Shown here: piece by piece, positions 36,601 to 45,900 of the stretch
How positions within the stretch are numbered: the first letter of the stretch is position 1
Layout of the letters: each line of letters starts with the position of its first letter
From: UBA8752 sp002172485
GTDB lineage: Bacteria; Bacteroidota; Bacteroidia; Flavobacteriales_D; Sanyastnellaceae
Length of the DNA: 61,085 nt
Reading direction: 5' to 3'
Assembly (NCBI GenBank): GCA_042089915.1
Contig: JBELJZ010000016.1
Coordinates: 1-61,085, forward strand
Translations under genes and position numbers: made by a program
Notes under the pieces: model-generated
The model's input: the letters and a program-made list of their open reading frames with translations, nothing else
What the model was told of the DNA's origin: nothing
The model's database searches: none

Positions 36601-36959
36601 GCGCAAGCATCAAAGCAGACTGCATCCAGCGCGGTATTGCCCTCCACCTCTGTCGTGCGCAGGCCGTTGTCAAAGCAGTCGCTGGCCGCATTCTCCCATG
36701 CCGTGCCCTGCGGTCCCGCAGGGGTCCCAAACCGGAACTCGGCTGTGGCCTCCTCGACCCAGACCGTGGCGACCTTGGCGCCCCAACGGCCGTTGTCCAT
36801 GGCGTGGACCTCGCCGTTGACTTCCACCACGGCCTCCATCGCCGGATCGGGCATGAGAACCCGGAACGTCACCAGATGGGCTTCAACAGGAATCCAGCCG
36901 GCAAGCAAGGCGAGAAACAGGAGTCCAGCACGGACCCCACGCAGTTCATTATGGCACAT
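33636..36959 (-). CDS. Secreted multidomain GH5 glycanase with two CBM6-like domains and T9SS sorting domain
   Basis: The 1107-residue protein has a signal peptide (to about residue 28), then a module shared with the GH3 enzyme of this locus (29-207): a VTFRVLMPDPAMEAVVEV domain, a Cys-rich part and a DHDGDGLIGVGDML dockerin/EF-hand-like segment. The GH5 barrel spans about 222-590 with acid/base Glu414 (LLNEPNW) and nucleophile Glu501 (LGESGE). CBM6-like domains lie at about 615-770 and 882-1011, with a beta-sandwich between them, and a T9SS sorting domain (YPNPVQTGEVNIAF) ends the protein. LDLHAAPGGQ resembles exo-beta-1,3-glucanase-type GH5, so it probably acts on beta-glucan; the subfamily is not certain. 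ATG at 36959 is preferred over an upstream TTG. Confidence 0.88.
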   Translation of the reverse strand: MCHNELRGVRAGLLFLALLAGWIPVEAHLVTFRVLMPDPAMEAVVEVNGEVHAMDNGRWGAKVATVWVEEATAEFRFGTPAGPQGTAWENAASDCFDNGLRTTEVEGNTALDAVCFDACARCSGCADPLSPNYNPLADPASPSALCAVAPGAGCTYPEAVNFSSVARWEDGSCTFELADLSCPDHDGDGLIGVGDMLVQLAAFGQACSPPPPPFANGPRLSTSGGSIVNESGENVLLRGMGLGGWMVQEGYMLQTAGFANPQHEIRAIITQLIGEEATQDFYDAWLQNHCTKADIDAMKEMGFNSVRLPMHYNLFTLPIEEEPVPGENTWLEIGFELTDSVVSWCKQNEMYVILDLHAAPGGQGYDAAISDYDPSKPSLWESVENQNKMAALWKRLAEIYVDEDWVAGYDLLNEPNWDLPNGTALRNLYEQCTDSIRSVDPDHIIFIEGNWWANDFTGLTPPWDDNLVYSPHKYWSINDVGSMGFATTIRDAHNVPLYLGESGENSNVWFRDAIHLLEELNIGWAWWPLKKVASISGCLAIENTEGYQSLLDYWSGNAAAPSAQEATDILMDLTEKLKFENCRFQPDVADAMFRQVQTDETIPYGGEMRTVPGVIHATDFDMGVVGSAYGDVQVANYHVSTGNYTEWNSGWQYRNDGVDITFSNDPVYDNGYKVSWLASGEWMKYTLDVTSGGLYDIKMRVSVGETPGLVHFEVDGQDVSSYEEFTAFGVAGGWQTVTIEDVFLEEGPAGLVFYADQGGFEISHLNFVATGTPASEVGMAFVNAKTEDANQIRLTLNKPIQLPFVEGPEVFTLQDDGEVLTLLTASTDPQNDRVLLFEVEDNMDATMNLTLSYAGNQITAPDGGTLAAFTMEDVHNDLDFRYAIPGWIEAEGFSTQSGIEVESTTDDGGGQNLGFLDPGDYMEYEVNVQYSGDYTVNFRTASEQDGAVALELVDLNGQVTGLGTVSFSSTGSWQTWETTSRDLVLDEGLYTLRVIVTEAPFNFNWMEWQYNEEIEDAGPTSFQSVMAYPNPVQTGEVNIAFSVFFPQNLTLSIYDATGRPVFGKTYYETSAIAERLSLHGLAAGVYEVFVTREDGTVNTGRFLKPLR

Positions 36960-36964
36960 GGTGT

Positions 36965-36972
36965 GCAAAATA
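36965..36972 (-). promoter_or_regulatory. -7-like element TATTTTGC before the GH5 gene
   Basis: TATTTTGC (a TA-T-TTTG variant of TAnnTTTG) ends 5 bases before the ATG at 36959. It is part of the 141-base divergent region shared with the GH16 gene, whose own element is TATTTTCA, so the two enzymes could be switched on together. Confidence 0.4.
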
Positions 36973-37088
36973 CACCATCCCTCGGCTCAGCGGTCGTGAA
37001 GCGTCCGGTGAAACGCGGTGGTCAGTTCGGACCGCGCATCAAGGGGGATGGGGCGCGGAGAGCGCCCTCAAAGCCGCTTCAGGTCGCG

Positions 37089-37096
37089 TATTTTCA
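37089..37096 (+). promoter_or_regulatory. -7-like element TATTTTCA before the GH16 gene
   Basis: TATTTTCA matches TAnnTTTG at six of eight positions and ends 4 bases (CGCC) before the ATG at 37101. No -33 TTG is evident. Confidence 0.35.
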
Positions 37097-37100
37097 CGCC

Positions 37101-38297
37101 ATGCCTTGCCTGCCTGTTCTCAAGCCGATGCCCACGCTCCTGTTCATGAGTGCCCTGGTCATCTTGTCCACCCAATGTCGCCCGGAGGAAGACCCTCCCG
37201 TGGTGCCGGAAATCCGATTCCCCATCGACATCAGCAAGGATGAAACCGAAGCCAACAGCACCTTCGAATTCCCCATTGTGCTCAACCAGAGCACCAGTCG
37301 GGACATCATGGTACACTACGAGACACGGGAACTCACCGCACTCGAAGGCGAGGACTACATCCCGGTGGCCGATTCCTTGGTGATTCCGGCCGGCACCGCA
37401 ACCGCCTCCATTTTCGTGGACATCGTGGTGGACGACTACATGGAGGAGGACGAGGAGTTCCGCGTGGTCCTCACGGGGTCGTCCAACGCCACCTTCGCCG
37501 GGGGCATCCAGGAAGCCATTGGCACCATCCGCAACGACGACTCCCTCTTCCCCATCTCTGGCGGGGGCTACATGTCCGCCTCAAGCTACCCGGGCAAGAC
37601 GCTGGTCTGGTCGGACGAGTTCGACGCCGGCTCCATCGACCTGTCCAACTGGACCTACGACCTCGGGGCCAACGGGTGGGGCAATCAGGAATTGCAGAAT
37701 TACACCAGCAACAGCGAGAACTCCTACGTCGACGACGGGCACCTGTTCATCGTCGCCCGCGATGAAGGCACCCACTACACCTCTGCCCGCATGAAATCCA
37801 TCGGGCTCCAGGAATTCCAATACGGGCGCATCGACGTCCGCGCCATTCTGCCTAAGGGACAGGGCATCTGGCCGGCCATATGGATGCTCGGCGCCAACTT
37901 CCCCACCTCCGGGTGGCCCGCCTGCGGCGAGATGGACATCATGGAGCTCATCGGCAGCTCACCGAACACCGTCCACGGCACCGTCCACTATGGAGCGGAT
38001 TGGACCCAACACAACTACACCGGTGGTGGCACGAGCATTCCGTGGACCGAGACCTTCTCCGACGAGTTCCACGTCTTCTCCATCGATTGGACCCCGAGCG
38101 GCATCACCTGGCTGCTCGACGACCAGCCTTTCTACTCGGTCGACAACGCCGTGACCGGAAGCCAACCCTACCCCTTCGACAACCCCTTCTTCTTCATCCT
38201 GAACATCGCGGTGGGCGGACAGTGGCCCGGCTACCCCGACGCCACCACCGCGTTCCCGCAGTTCATGGCCGTGGACTATGTCCGCGTGTTCCAATGA
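37101..38297 (+). CDS. GH16 laminarinase-type endo-beta-1,3-glucanase, lipoprotein
   Basis: The 398-residue protein has a lipoprotein-like signal with Cys26 (LSTQC; Gln at -1 is unusual), a Calx-beta-like domain at about 38-146 ending IGTIRNDD, and a GH16 catalytic domain at about 160-398. The catalytic motif GEMDIMELIG gives nucleophile Glu277, Asp279 and acid/base Glu282. WTYDLGANGWGNQELQNYT is typical of the laminarinase branch (GH16_3). It would cut beta-1,3-glucan at the cell surface into oligosaccharides for the SusC/SusD system. It is divergent from the GH5 gene. Confidence 0.93.
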   Translation: MPCLPVLKPMPTLLFMSALVILSTQCRPEEDPPVVPEIRFPIDISKDETEANSTFEFPIVLNQSTSRDIMVHYETRELTALEGEDYIPVADSLVIPAGTATASIFVDIVVDDYMEEDEEFRVVLTGSSNATFAGGIQEAIGTIRNDDSLFPISGGGYMSASSYPGKTLVWSDEFDAGSIDLSNWTYDLGANGWGNQELQNYTSNSENSYVDDGHLFIVARDEGTHYTSARMKSIGLQEFQYGRIDVRAILPKGQGIWPAIWMLGANFPTSGWPACGEMDIMELIGSSPNTVHGTVHYGADWTQHNYTGGGTSIPWTETFSDEFHVFSIDWTPSGITWLLDDQPFYSVDNAVTGSQPYPFDNPFFFILNIAVGGQWPGYPDATTAFPQFMAVDYVRVFQ

Positions 38298-38316
38298 GCC
38301 CCAGGGGACGCGGTCC

Positions 38317-39288
38317 TCAATCCAAGTCGATCGCCGTGGAGGTATACAGCCCGAAACAGCCGTACCCGCTGCTCACATTGCTGTAGGCCAAAATCGGTTC
38401 TGAAAAGAACAAGCCGCCCTCGCCATTGCGGATCTCATCCAGCCGGCGGTAAAAGAGTACCATCTCCGGCGACAAGGCCACCAGCTCCAGGCGTGGGGCT
38501 GACTCCAGGGCTTCCTCCAGGTCCTCTCCCCAAATCTCCTGCTGCACTTCGAACGGCAAGGATTCCAAGGCCTGCGCCCCCGGCACATCCTGGATAAGAA
38601 AACCGTTGAGCGATTCGTTCCACTCCATCCGGGGATCGTCTTCAATGAGCGATTCCAACCAGATGACCTGGCCCGATTCCCAGGACTCCTCATCGTCGAA
38701 ATCCCTCTGGGCCGACCGCAGCAAAAAGAAGTCATCGACACCCACCCGGTCCGGCAGGGTCAAGTTGAATTCAAACGACCGGAATCCATAGTTCCAGTAG
38801 GGGTCCCACGAGAAGGTCGAATCCACCACAAACCACTCTGCAGCGTATGCATAGCTGCCCACAGAATCGATGACCGGCGGAAAGGTTTGAACGGCGGTGG
38901 CCGTCTCGTAGCCTGGCGCCTCCACCGTGAGGGTCCACGTTCCCAACTCCAGGTCCACATCAATCAGGGCGTGGCCCCGGTGCTGCACCCAATCGTCCTG
39001 TCCGCCCCAGGACACTGTGGTGCCGGACATGTGGGTCAGCGTGTACTCGGCTTCCTTGATCTTCTGGCTTCCAGTGGAATCGAGAATCCCTGCTGAAGCA
39101 TGGGTTCGGGCCACCAGGGAGTCCGCTTGCGGCCGGGCGAGGAAGGTCACCGCCAGCTCCGGCGTGTGCTCAGGGAACTGGATTTCCCGGACCACTCCTT
39201 CGGACAGCTTCTCACACCCGACCAGGGAGACCAGCACCGCACAGCCGAGGCCAATGGGACGGAACACGTTCAGAATTCGATGCGCCAT
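38317..39288 (-). CDS. DUF4249 family lipoprotein
   Basis: The 323-residue lipoprotein (LVSLVGC, Cys near residue 25) has the general plan of DUF4249 proteins: a beta-rich N-terminal domain with TLTVEAPGYETATA near 123 and a C-terminal end LAYSNVSSGYGCFGLYTSTA. DUF4249 genes typically follow a TonB-dependent receptor, as here, where the start overlaps the receptor's 3' end by 19 bases. The pair is thought to import an unknown nutrient. Whether it serves the neighbouring glucan locus is open. Confidence 0.8.
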   Translation of the reverse strand: MAHRILNVFRPIGLGCAVLVSLVGCEKLSEGVVREIQFPEHTPELAVTFLARPQADSLVARTHASAGILDSTGSQKIKEAEYTLTHMSGTTVSWGGQDDWVQHRGHALIDVDLELGTWTLTVEAPGYETATAVQTFPPVIDSVGSYAYAAEWFVVDSTFSWDPYWNYGFRSFEFNLTLPDRVGVDDFFLLRSAQRDFDDEESWESGQVIWLESLIEDDPRMEWNESLNGFLIQDVPGAQALESLPFEVQQEIWGEDLEEALESAPRLELVALSPEMVLFYRRLDEIRNGEGGLFFSEPILAYSNVSSGYGCFGLYTSTAIDLD

Positions 39289-41645
39289 GCGATGGAGGGA
39301 ATGATGGGGAAAATGCCGTACTCGCGAATGACCCTAGAGCCATCCACGTTCTGTTCCACCAAGGAAAAGAATGGGTTCATGTTGTTGTAGACGTTGTAGA
39401 CGCTGATGATGGTGGAGCGCAGGTAGCGTTGCTTCTGCTTTCGAATCGTGAGTGCCACATCCGCCCGGTGATACGGGCTTTGGCGGTAGCTGTTCTTCTC
39501 GCCCGGAACCTCGACCGTGGTGCCGTTGAGCTCGGGGTTGGTGCCCGTGAAATCGACCGGTGCAAAGGTCCGGAACACCGATTCGGGCAGGGTCAGGGCC
39601 CGTCCGGTTCCGTAGACCCACGTGGCCGACAGGTCCACCCGGTCCGAGAACGTGTGCATCACAACCACCGAGGCGTCGTGGCGGCGGTCATAGGTATACG
39701 GAAACGGGTTGCCGCTGTTGATCTCGTCGAATTGACGGGTGGCCCAGCTGAGCGTGTATCCCAGCCAACCCGTGGTCTGGCCCTGCTTCTTCTGGAGGAG
39801 AAATTCAAACCCGTAGGCATCCCCCACCCCTTGCGTCACTTGGTCTTCCCACGACGCGTTGAATGTGTTGGCAAAACTGGCCCCCTCCCGGTAGCTGAGC
39901 AGGCCCGTCATGGCCTTGTGGTAGGCCTCGATGCTGCACTCGACGCCCCCGTACGTTTTGGCCCAACCGAGGGCCCACTGCTGGCTGGTCTGCGGCGTGA
40001 CCCGGTCGGTGGCCGGGACCCAGAGGTCGGTCGGAAGCGCCAATCCTTCGTTGGTCAAGAGGTGGACGAACTGGTTCATCCGCGCATAGGACGCCTTGAT
40101 GGCGCTGCCGTCGGGCAGGCGGTAATTCAAGGAGGCCCGCGGCTGTAGCGAGGCGAAGTCCGTTCCGTTGACGCGGAGCAAAGCCGCATGCAATCCCACG
40201 TTGGCCTTGAGATTGGGGTGCAACCGCATCTCGTCCTCGATGAAGAGGAAATGCTCGTCAGACCCCACCTCCTCCGACCCGATGGTCGTATCGATGGCGC
40301 TGAGGTTGCCCTCGAACTCCGCCTGAAAGGTGGTGGCCCCAGGGTTGAAGGTGTGCAGCGTAACGTTGGCCCCAAAGCGCAGGCTGTGGCGGTTGTTGAG
40401 CGCGTAGAGGAAATCCATCCGCGCCCCGAGGTCTACGATGCCGCTCTGGTAGAGGCTCGCCAGCCGGGAGGTGTTGGTGTCGCCGATGGCCTCAAACGAC
40501 TCGCGGAACTCCACGCCCGTGTTGAACTCGTATTGGCTCCGGGTGAGGGTAACGTTGGAAAACAACTTCGGTCCCCACTCGTGGTTCCAACGCAAGGCGG
40601 CCACCCGGTTGCGCCAATCGAGACCGAAGTCGATGAACGAGTTGCTGGCTCCGAGGTTCTCAGTGGACTCGAATCCGAAGTCGTCCGTGCCGTCAAACAA
40701 GCTGAGGTACACCCGGTCCCGCTCGCCGATGCGCCAATTGAGCTTGCCGTTGAGGTCGTGGAAGAAATACCGCGGCTTGGTCTGGATGCTGGGGTCCTGC
40801 TTGTTGGCGGCGTTGATGATGGGGCGGGTCAGGAGGTCGAGGTAGGTGCGACGCCCACTGATCATGAAGGACGCCTTGTCCTTGACAATGGGCCCCTCGA
40901 TCATGAGCTTGGAAGCCAGCAGGGAGACGTTGACCGTACCGTGGGTTTCGCGCAGGTTGCCGTCCTTCATCTGCACCTCCACCACGGAGGAGAGGCGCCC
41001 ACCAAACCGGGCCGGGAAGCCGCCCTTGGTGATCGACATCTTCTTGACCGCATCCGCATTGAACACCGAGAAGAAACCGAACAGGTGGCTCACGCTGTAC
41101 AGCGGCACTCCATCAAGCACAATCAAGTTCTGGTCGGGACTGCCACCCCGGACGTACAAACCGGAGGTGCCTTCCCCACCGGACTGCACACCGGGCATGA
41201 GCTGGAGCGTCTTGAGCAAGTCCACTTCCCCGCCGATGGCCGGCAGCTTGCGCACCTGCTCCATCGGAATTTCGACCCGCGACATCTGGACCGCGTCCTC
41301 GATGCGCTCCCCATCACTGCGCACCACCGCCTCCTGCAGGGCCACGCCGGACTGGAGGGAGACGTCGAGTCGGGTATCGGTGGTCAGATCCACCTCCAGT
41401 GTCTGGGCGGTGTATCCGATGTACGATACGGTCAGCGTCTGCTTGCCCGGCGGCAGGGCGAGGGAATAAAACCCAAAGGCATTGGTCCCTGCCCCGACGG
41501 CCTCCGCAGCGCACCACAGGGTGGCCCCGGGCAGCATTTCACCACTGGCCGCATCCTGAACGTAGCCGTTGAGCTGAACCGATTGGGCCTGGAGGAACAT
41601 CGTGTGAACGAGCAAGCAGACCAACACCGAACATCGCCAGAGCAT
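39270..41645 (-). CDS. TonB-dependent receptor with carboxypeptidase-regulatory-like domain
   Basis: The 791-residue receptor has a signal peptide (to FLQAQ, about residue 20), a CarboxypepD_reg-like domain (about 23-100), a plug domain with IGGEVDLLKTLQLMPGVQSG, GLYVRGGSPDQNLIVLDGVP and GGFPARFGGRLSSVVEV, and a beta-barrel ending IPSIAWRIEF. It is the DUF4249-partner type rather than SusC, being shorter and lacking the VVVGYG segment. The ATG at 41645 gives the signal peptide; earlier in-frame codons do not. Confidence 0.92.
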   Translation of the reverse strand: MLWRCSVLVCLLVHTMFLQAQSVQLNGYVQDAASGEMLPGATLWCAAEAVGAGTNAFGFYSLALPPGKQTLTVSYIGYTAQTLEVDLTTDTRLDVSLQSGVALQEAVVRSDGERIEDAVQMSRVEIPMEQVRKLPAIGGEVDLLKTLQLMPGVQSGGEGTSGLYVRGGSPDQNLIVLDGVPLYSVSHLFGFFSVFNADAVKKMSITKGGFPARFGGRLSSVVEVQMKDGNLRETHGTVNVSLLASKLMIEGPIVKDKASFMISGRRTYLDLLTRPIINAANKQDPSIQTKPRYFFHDLNGKLNWRIGERDRVYLSLFDGTDDFGFESTENLGASNSFIDFGLDWRNRVAALRWNHEWGPKLFSNVTLTRSQYEFNTGVEFRESFEAIGDTNTSRLASLYQSGIVDLGARMDFLYALNNRHSLRFGANVTLHTFNPGATTFQAEFEGNLSAIDTTIGSEEVGSDEHFLFIEDEMRLHPNLKANVGLHAALLRVNGTDFASLQPRASLNYRLPDGSAIKASYARMNQFVHLLTNEGLALPTDLWVPATDRVTPQTSQQWALGWAKTYGGVECSIEAYHKAMTGLLSYREGASFANTFNASWEDQVTQGVGDAYGFEFLLQKKQGQTTGWLGYTLSWATRQFDEINSGNPFPYTYDRRHDASVVVMHTFSDRVDLSATWVYGTGRALTLPESVFRTFAPVDFTGTNPELNGTTVEVPGEKNSYRQSPYHRADVALTIRKQKQRYLRSTIISVYNVYNNMNPFFSLVEQNVDGSRVIREYGIFPIIPSIAWRIEF

Positions 41646-41650
41646 GACGC

Positions 41651-41658
41651 CAAAGCTA
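41651..41658 (-). promoter_or_regulatory. -7 element TAGCTTTG before the TonB receptor gene
   Basis: TAGCTTTG is an exact match to TAnnTTTG and ends 5 bases (GCGTC) before the ATG at 41645. It is one of the two exact matches among the start-proximal elements listed here. Confidence 0.5.
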
Positions 41659-41717
41659 GCCCGCCTCCCTTCTCCCGGACGACCTCCGCACCACTTTAAC
41701 GGTTGTGATACCGGGCA

Positions 41718-41748
41718 TTGGATTCGCCAACCTGAATGCCTAAACTTG
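41718..41748 (+). promoter_or_regulatory. Promoter with TTG and TAAACTTG elements before the DUF418 gene
   Basis: TTG at 41718-41720 and TAAACTTG at 41741-41748 are separated by 20 bases, the expected layout of a Bacteroidota housekeeping promoter (-33 TTG, -7 TAnnTTTG). Transcription would begin near 41754, leaving about a 10-base leader before the ATG at 41764. Confidence 0.5.
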
Positions 41749-41763
41749 TTGAGTCGAACGTGT

Positions 41764-42996
41764 ATGCCCCCTTCTCCCACCGCGAAAGCGCCGTCTTTGA
41801 GCGCCACAGCTGAGCGCATCCACCAACTCGACGTCCTCCGCGGTGTGGCCCTGCTCGGCATCCTGATCATGAACATGATCTCCTTTGGCCTGCCCGGAGT
41901 CCATTACCTCAACCCCACGGCCGAAGGCCCGCTGGAAGGGCTGGACCACATCGCGTTCCTCTTCTCCGAGGTCTTCGCCAGCGAGAAATTCATGGGCCTG
42001 TTCTCGGTCCTCTTCGGCGCCGGAGTGGTGCTGTTCACCGACCGCGTCCGGAGCAAGGGGAAATCCGAAGCCGCCTGGCATTACCGCCGGAACCTTTGGC
42101 TGCTGCTGTTCGGTCTCGCCCACGCCTACTTGCTCTGGAGCGGGGACATCCTGGTGACCTATGCCGTCTGCTCGCTCTGGCTCTTCTTCTTCCGCGGGTG
42201 GTCCGTCCGAGGGCTGCTCATCGCGGCGGGCACGTTCCTCGGGCTGCTGATGGCGACCAACGTCTTCTTCGGACTGTCCATACCGTACTGGGCGCCCAGG
42301 GATGTCGACGGACTCCGCGCCTTCTGGACCCCCGACGCCGAGAGCATTGCCCGGGAAGTCACCGCCTTCCGCGGATCGTGGTGGGAGCAGATGTCCGAAC
42401 GCATTCCGAATTCCCTGGCCTTCCAGACGGAGCTGATGCCCTTCACCGCCCCCCGCGCCACGGGCATGATGCTGCTCGGCATGGCGCTCTACAAGGCCGG
42501 CGTGCTCACCGGGCAGCGGGACCGCCGGTGGAATGGGCGCCTCGCCCTGATCGGTCTGGCCCTCGGTACGCTGATCAGCGGCTTCGGCGTCTGGCAAAAC
42601 GAGCTCGCCGGTTGGACCGTTGAGTACAGCTTCTTCCAAGGCGGCCAGTTCCGGACCCTCGGCATGGTGCCGATGGTGCTCGGATACATTGGGGCCGTCC
42701 TCTGGCTGTGCGAAGGCCGCATGGGCGCCTGGATGGAACGTCGCCTGGCACCGGTGGGCAGGATGGCACTGACCAACTACCTCACGCAGACGATGCTGGC
42801 CACCACGGTCATGTATGGCCACGGCTTCGGGTGGTTCGCCACGATGGGCCGCGCCGAATTGTGGCTCGTCATCCTGCCCATTTGGGGGCTGCAGATCGCA
42901 TGGTCCTCTTGGTGGATGAAGCGCTTCCGCTTCGGTCCTTTCGAATGGCTGTGGCGCACAGCGACCTATTGGACCGCCCAGCCCATGCGCCGTTGA
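41764..42996 (+). CDS. DUF418 family membrane protein (YeiB-like)
   Basis: The 410-residue protein has about nine to ten hydrophobic segments, starting with the typical RIHQLDVLRGVALLGILIMNM near residue 19 and ending with a DUF418 domain containing GRMALTNYLTQT and the C-terminal GPFEWLWRTATYW. Related proteins are annotated as putative acyltransferase-like or transport proteins; no function is proven. It stands alone between the TonB receptor and the GH3 enzyme, and its stop abuts the GH3 stop in TGATCA. Confidence 0.9.
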   Translation: MPPSPTAKAPSLSATAERIHQLDVLRGVALLGILIMNMISFGLPGVHYLNPTAEGPLEGLDHIAFLFSEVFASEKFMGLFSVLFGAGVVLFTDRVRSKGKSEAAWHYRRNLWLLLFGLAHAYLLWSGDILVTYAVCSLWLFFFRGWSVRGLLIAAGTFLGLLMATNVFFGLSIPYWAPRDVDGLRAFWTPDAESIAREVTAFRGSWWEQMSERIPNSLAFQTELMPFTAPRATGMMLLGMALYKAGVLTGQRDRRWNGRLALIGLALGTLISGFGVWQNELAGWTVEYSFFQGGQFRTLGMVPMVLGYIGAVLWLCEGRMGAWMERRLAPVGRMALTNYLTQTMLATTVMYGHGFGWFATMGRAELWLVILPIWGLQIAWSSWWMKRFRFGPFEWLWRTATYWTAQPMRR

Positions 42997-45900
42997 TCAG
43001 TCGACGACGAGGTTGAACGAGGACTGAATGTCCCCGGACTCCAGGCGCACCACGTACGTGCCCGCCGGCATCCGCAGACGCGGCAGGGCCACCGGGTCAC
43101 CGTTCCGCACCGAACCCGCCCATAGGCGCTGCCCGGTCATGCTGAACAACTCCATGTCGGCTTCGCCCGGCAACCCTTCGAAGCGGATTGATTCGTGGGC
43201 CGGATTGGGCATCAACTGCACCTCGGCCATCGGGGCCTCGGGCACCCCGACCACCAATTGGCCAAAGGCCTGGATCTCCCACAGGGAGTGGCCCCACGCC
43301 GTGGCACGCTGCAGCCCCTCGACCTGGATGTAGCGCGCATCCACGTCCGGATAGAACAGGTCGTACCCGCCGTCCCCGTCCGTCTCATGCACCAGCGTCG
43401 TGTAGATCGAACCGTCCAAGGACACCTTGAGCTTGTATTCGCTGCTGTAGGCCGTCTCCCAGGCCAGCGCGATCTCGTTGAGCGTGTAGACATCAAGCAG
43501 GTCCACTGTGATGGTCTGGGGGTCGGAGAATTCCGAGCTCCAACGGGTCGAGAAGTCCCCATCGACTGCCTGGTCCGCGCCGAGGTCCCAGGCCTCCTGC
43601 GACGTCGCCGTAGCGGGCTTGAGGTAGCAGAGGTTCGGCACGACTTCCGACGCCGCTTGGACATCGACGGTGTGGGCGAGCGCGTTGTTGTCCTCCATCA
43701 ATTCCGCCCAGTCTCCCGCTGGGTCCACCGTGGCGAGCACCTCGAGGTCGTCCGCGCCCGTCACGGCCCACTGGCCTGTGCTGGCGCACAGCAAGGTCGA
43801 CCCCGCGATGTTCAAGGTGTCGAGCAGCGTTTGCGTGGCCGCAACCTCCTGCCCGGCCACAGAGAACGACACCTCCAACGCCTCGTCCATGAGGACGGTT
43901 TGGGTGCCGGGGTTCTTGACCAGCGCGCACAGGATGAGCGAGTCGCCCTCCACCGGATACCGGGGTACGCTGTACACGCGGGTGACCTCGAAGTCCGGCG
44001 TTGGCTGTCCCGCCGTGACCGAAAAGGAGGCTGACGTTGCGAGGGCGTCGGAGCTCGCGCCGGCGTAGAGGGTGTAGTCTCCCACCGCCACCTCGTAACG
44101 GTCAAGAGCCTCATCGAAATAGAACAGCTCGTTGGCCCCCAGCGAGAACGACACCGTGGCGGACTCCCCCGGAGCGAGGAATACCTTTTCGAAGCCCTTC
44201 AATTCCTTCTCCGGCATCCACACCGGGGCCGCCTGGTTGTCGAGGTACAATTGGACCACTTCCGCCCCGGCCACATCGCCCGTGTTGGTCACCTCCACCG
44301 TGGCCGTGATGGGCATACCCTGCGACACGGTCGTGGCGTCCAACTGCAGGGCACTGATGGCAAAGTCCGTGTAACTCAGGCCGAACCCGAACGGAAACTG
44401 CGGCGTGATGTCGAGCTCGTCGTAGTACCGGTAGCCCGTGTTGTAATCGTCGCTGAAGTCCGAATTCCATTCCGGCATCTGCGCATCGTCCACGGGCATG
44501 GTCACCGGCAGCTTGCCGCTCGGGTTGACGTCGCCAAACAGGACATCTGCAATCGCGTTGCCCCCTTCCATACCCGGGTAAAACGCGTAGAGGAAGCCCT
44601 GCATGTCGTCGATGGCCTCCGGCGCGGAGCAGATGCCCCCGCTCTTCAGGACGACCACAACGTTGGGGTTGACCTCGGCAAGCTCCTGGATGAGCAACTG
44701 CTGGACACCCGGCAATTCGACGCTTCCGCTCGTGCGGTCCACGGGGCCGGGGTAGTAGTTCTCCCCCTCCTGCGTTTGGTCGAGTCCACCGACGAAGACC
44801 ACGATGTCCGAGGCCATTGCTGCAGCGCGGGCGGCCGCAAAACCCGTGGTGTCCGTGCTGTTGATGGCGCAGCCTGGCGCGAACTCTACCTGGCTGGACG
44901 AAATCTTGTTCAGCACGCCCTGCAGCGGGGTGATGGCGTAGGGCGGGTCCACCCAGCTCGAGCCGAAGCCGTCCAGCTGGGCGACCGCGGCACTCGGGCC
45001 GACCATGGCGATCGTCTGTTCCATGTTCAACGGCAGGATGTCCGCCTCATTCTTGAGCAGGACAATGGCCTCTCGGCCGGCATCGAGACACAACGCCTGG
45101 TGCTCGGGCGTGTTGGCCCCTGTGATGGGATTGCCCTGTGGCAGGTTGTCCATCATGCCCGTCAGGTATTTGACCCGCAGGACGCGCCGGACCGCGCGGT
45201 CGAGGTCGGCATCGTTGATGATGCCATTCACGTAATCGGCGGTCAGCTGCTCCTCGAAGGCCGATACGTCCACATCCATTTCGAGATCGCACCCGGCCTT
45301 GAGCGCCTTGCTGGCGTCCCACACCGAACCCCAGTCGGAAACTACGTAAAACGGGAAGCCCCATCGGTCCTTCAAAATGCCGTTGAGCAGGTCGGCGTTT
45401 TCCGCGGCCTTGTCTCCGTTGACCTTGTTGTAGGCGTTCATCACCGACAAGGCGCCTGCGTCCTGGATGACCCGACGGAAGTTGTAGCCGTAGTGCTCCA
45501 TCAGCTGGCGCTGCGTCATGATGTGGTTGACATTGTGCCGGTCCACCTGCTGGTTCACCGCATTGAAGTGTTTGACCGTAGCGATGACCGGCTGGCTCTG
45601 GATGCCGCGCACCACTTCGACGTTCATGTGCGCCGTCAGAAAGGGGTCCTCCCCACCCGTCTCCGGGCTCCGGCCATTGCGAGGATCACGGCACAGGTCC
45701 ACGGCCGGACCGAGCTGCTGGTGCTTGCCGTAGGCGTGGAATTCGGTGCCCATCGCGTAGCCGACGTCATGGGCGAGCTGACGGTTCCAAGACGCTGCGA
45801 GGCCGATGCCCACCGGGAAAGACGTCGACGGCACAAACCGCACACCGTGCGGTCCATCCGACATGGTGAACCCCGGAATGGGCGGGGTCGAGTTGTCCGG

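Noticed and set aside
40188..41699. 503-codon plus-strand frame opposite the TonB receptor
   Set aside because: Shadow; the minus strand has a full receptor with signal peptide.
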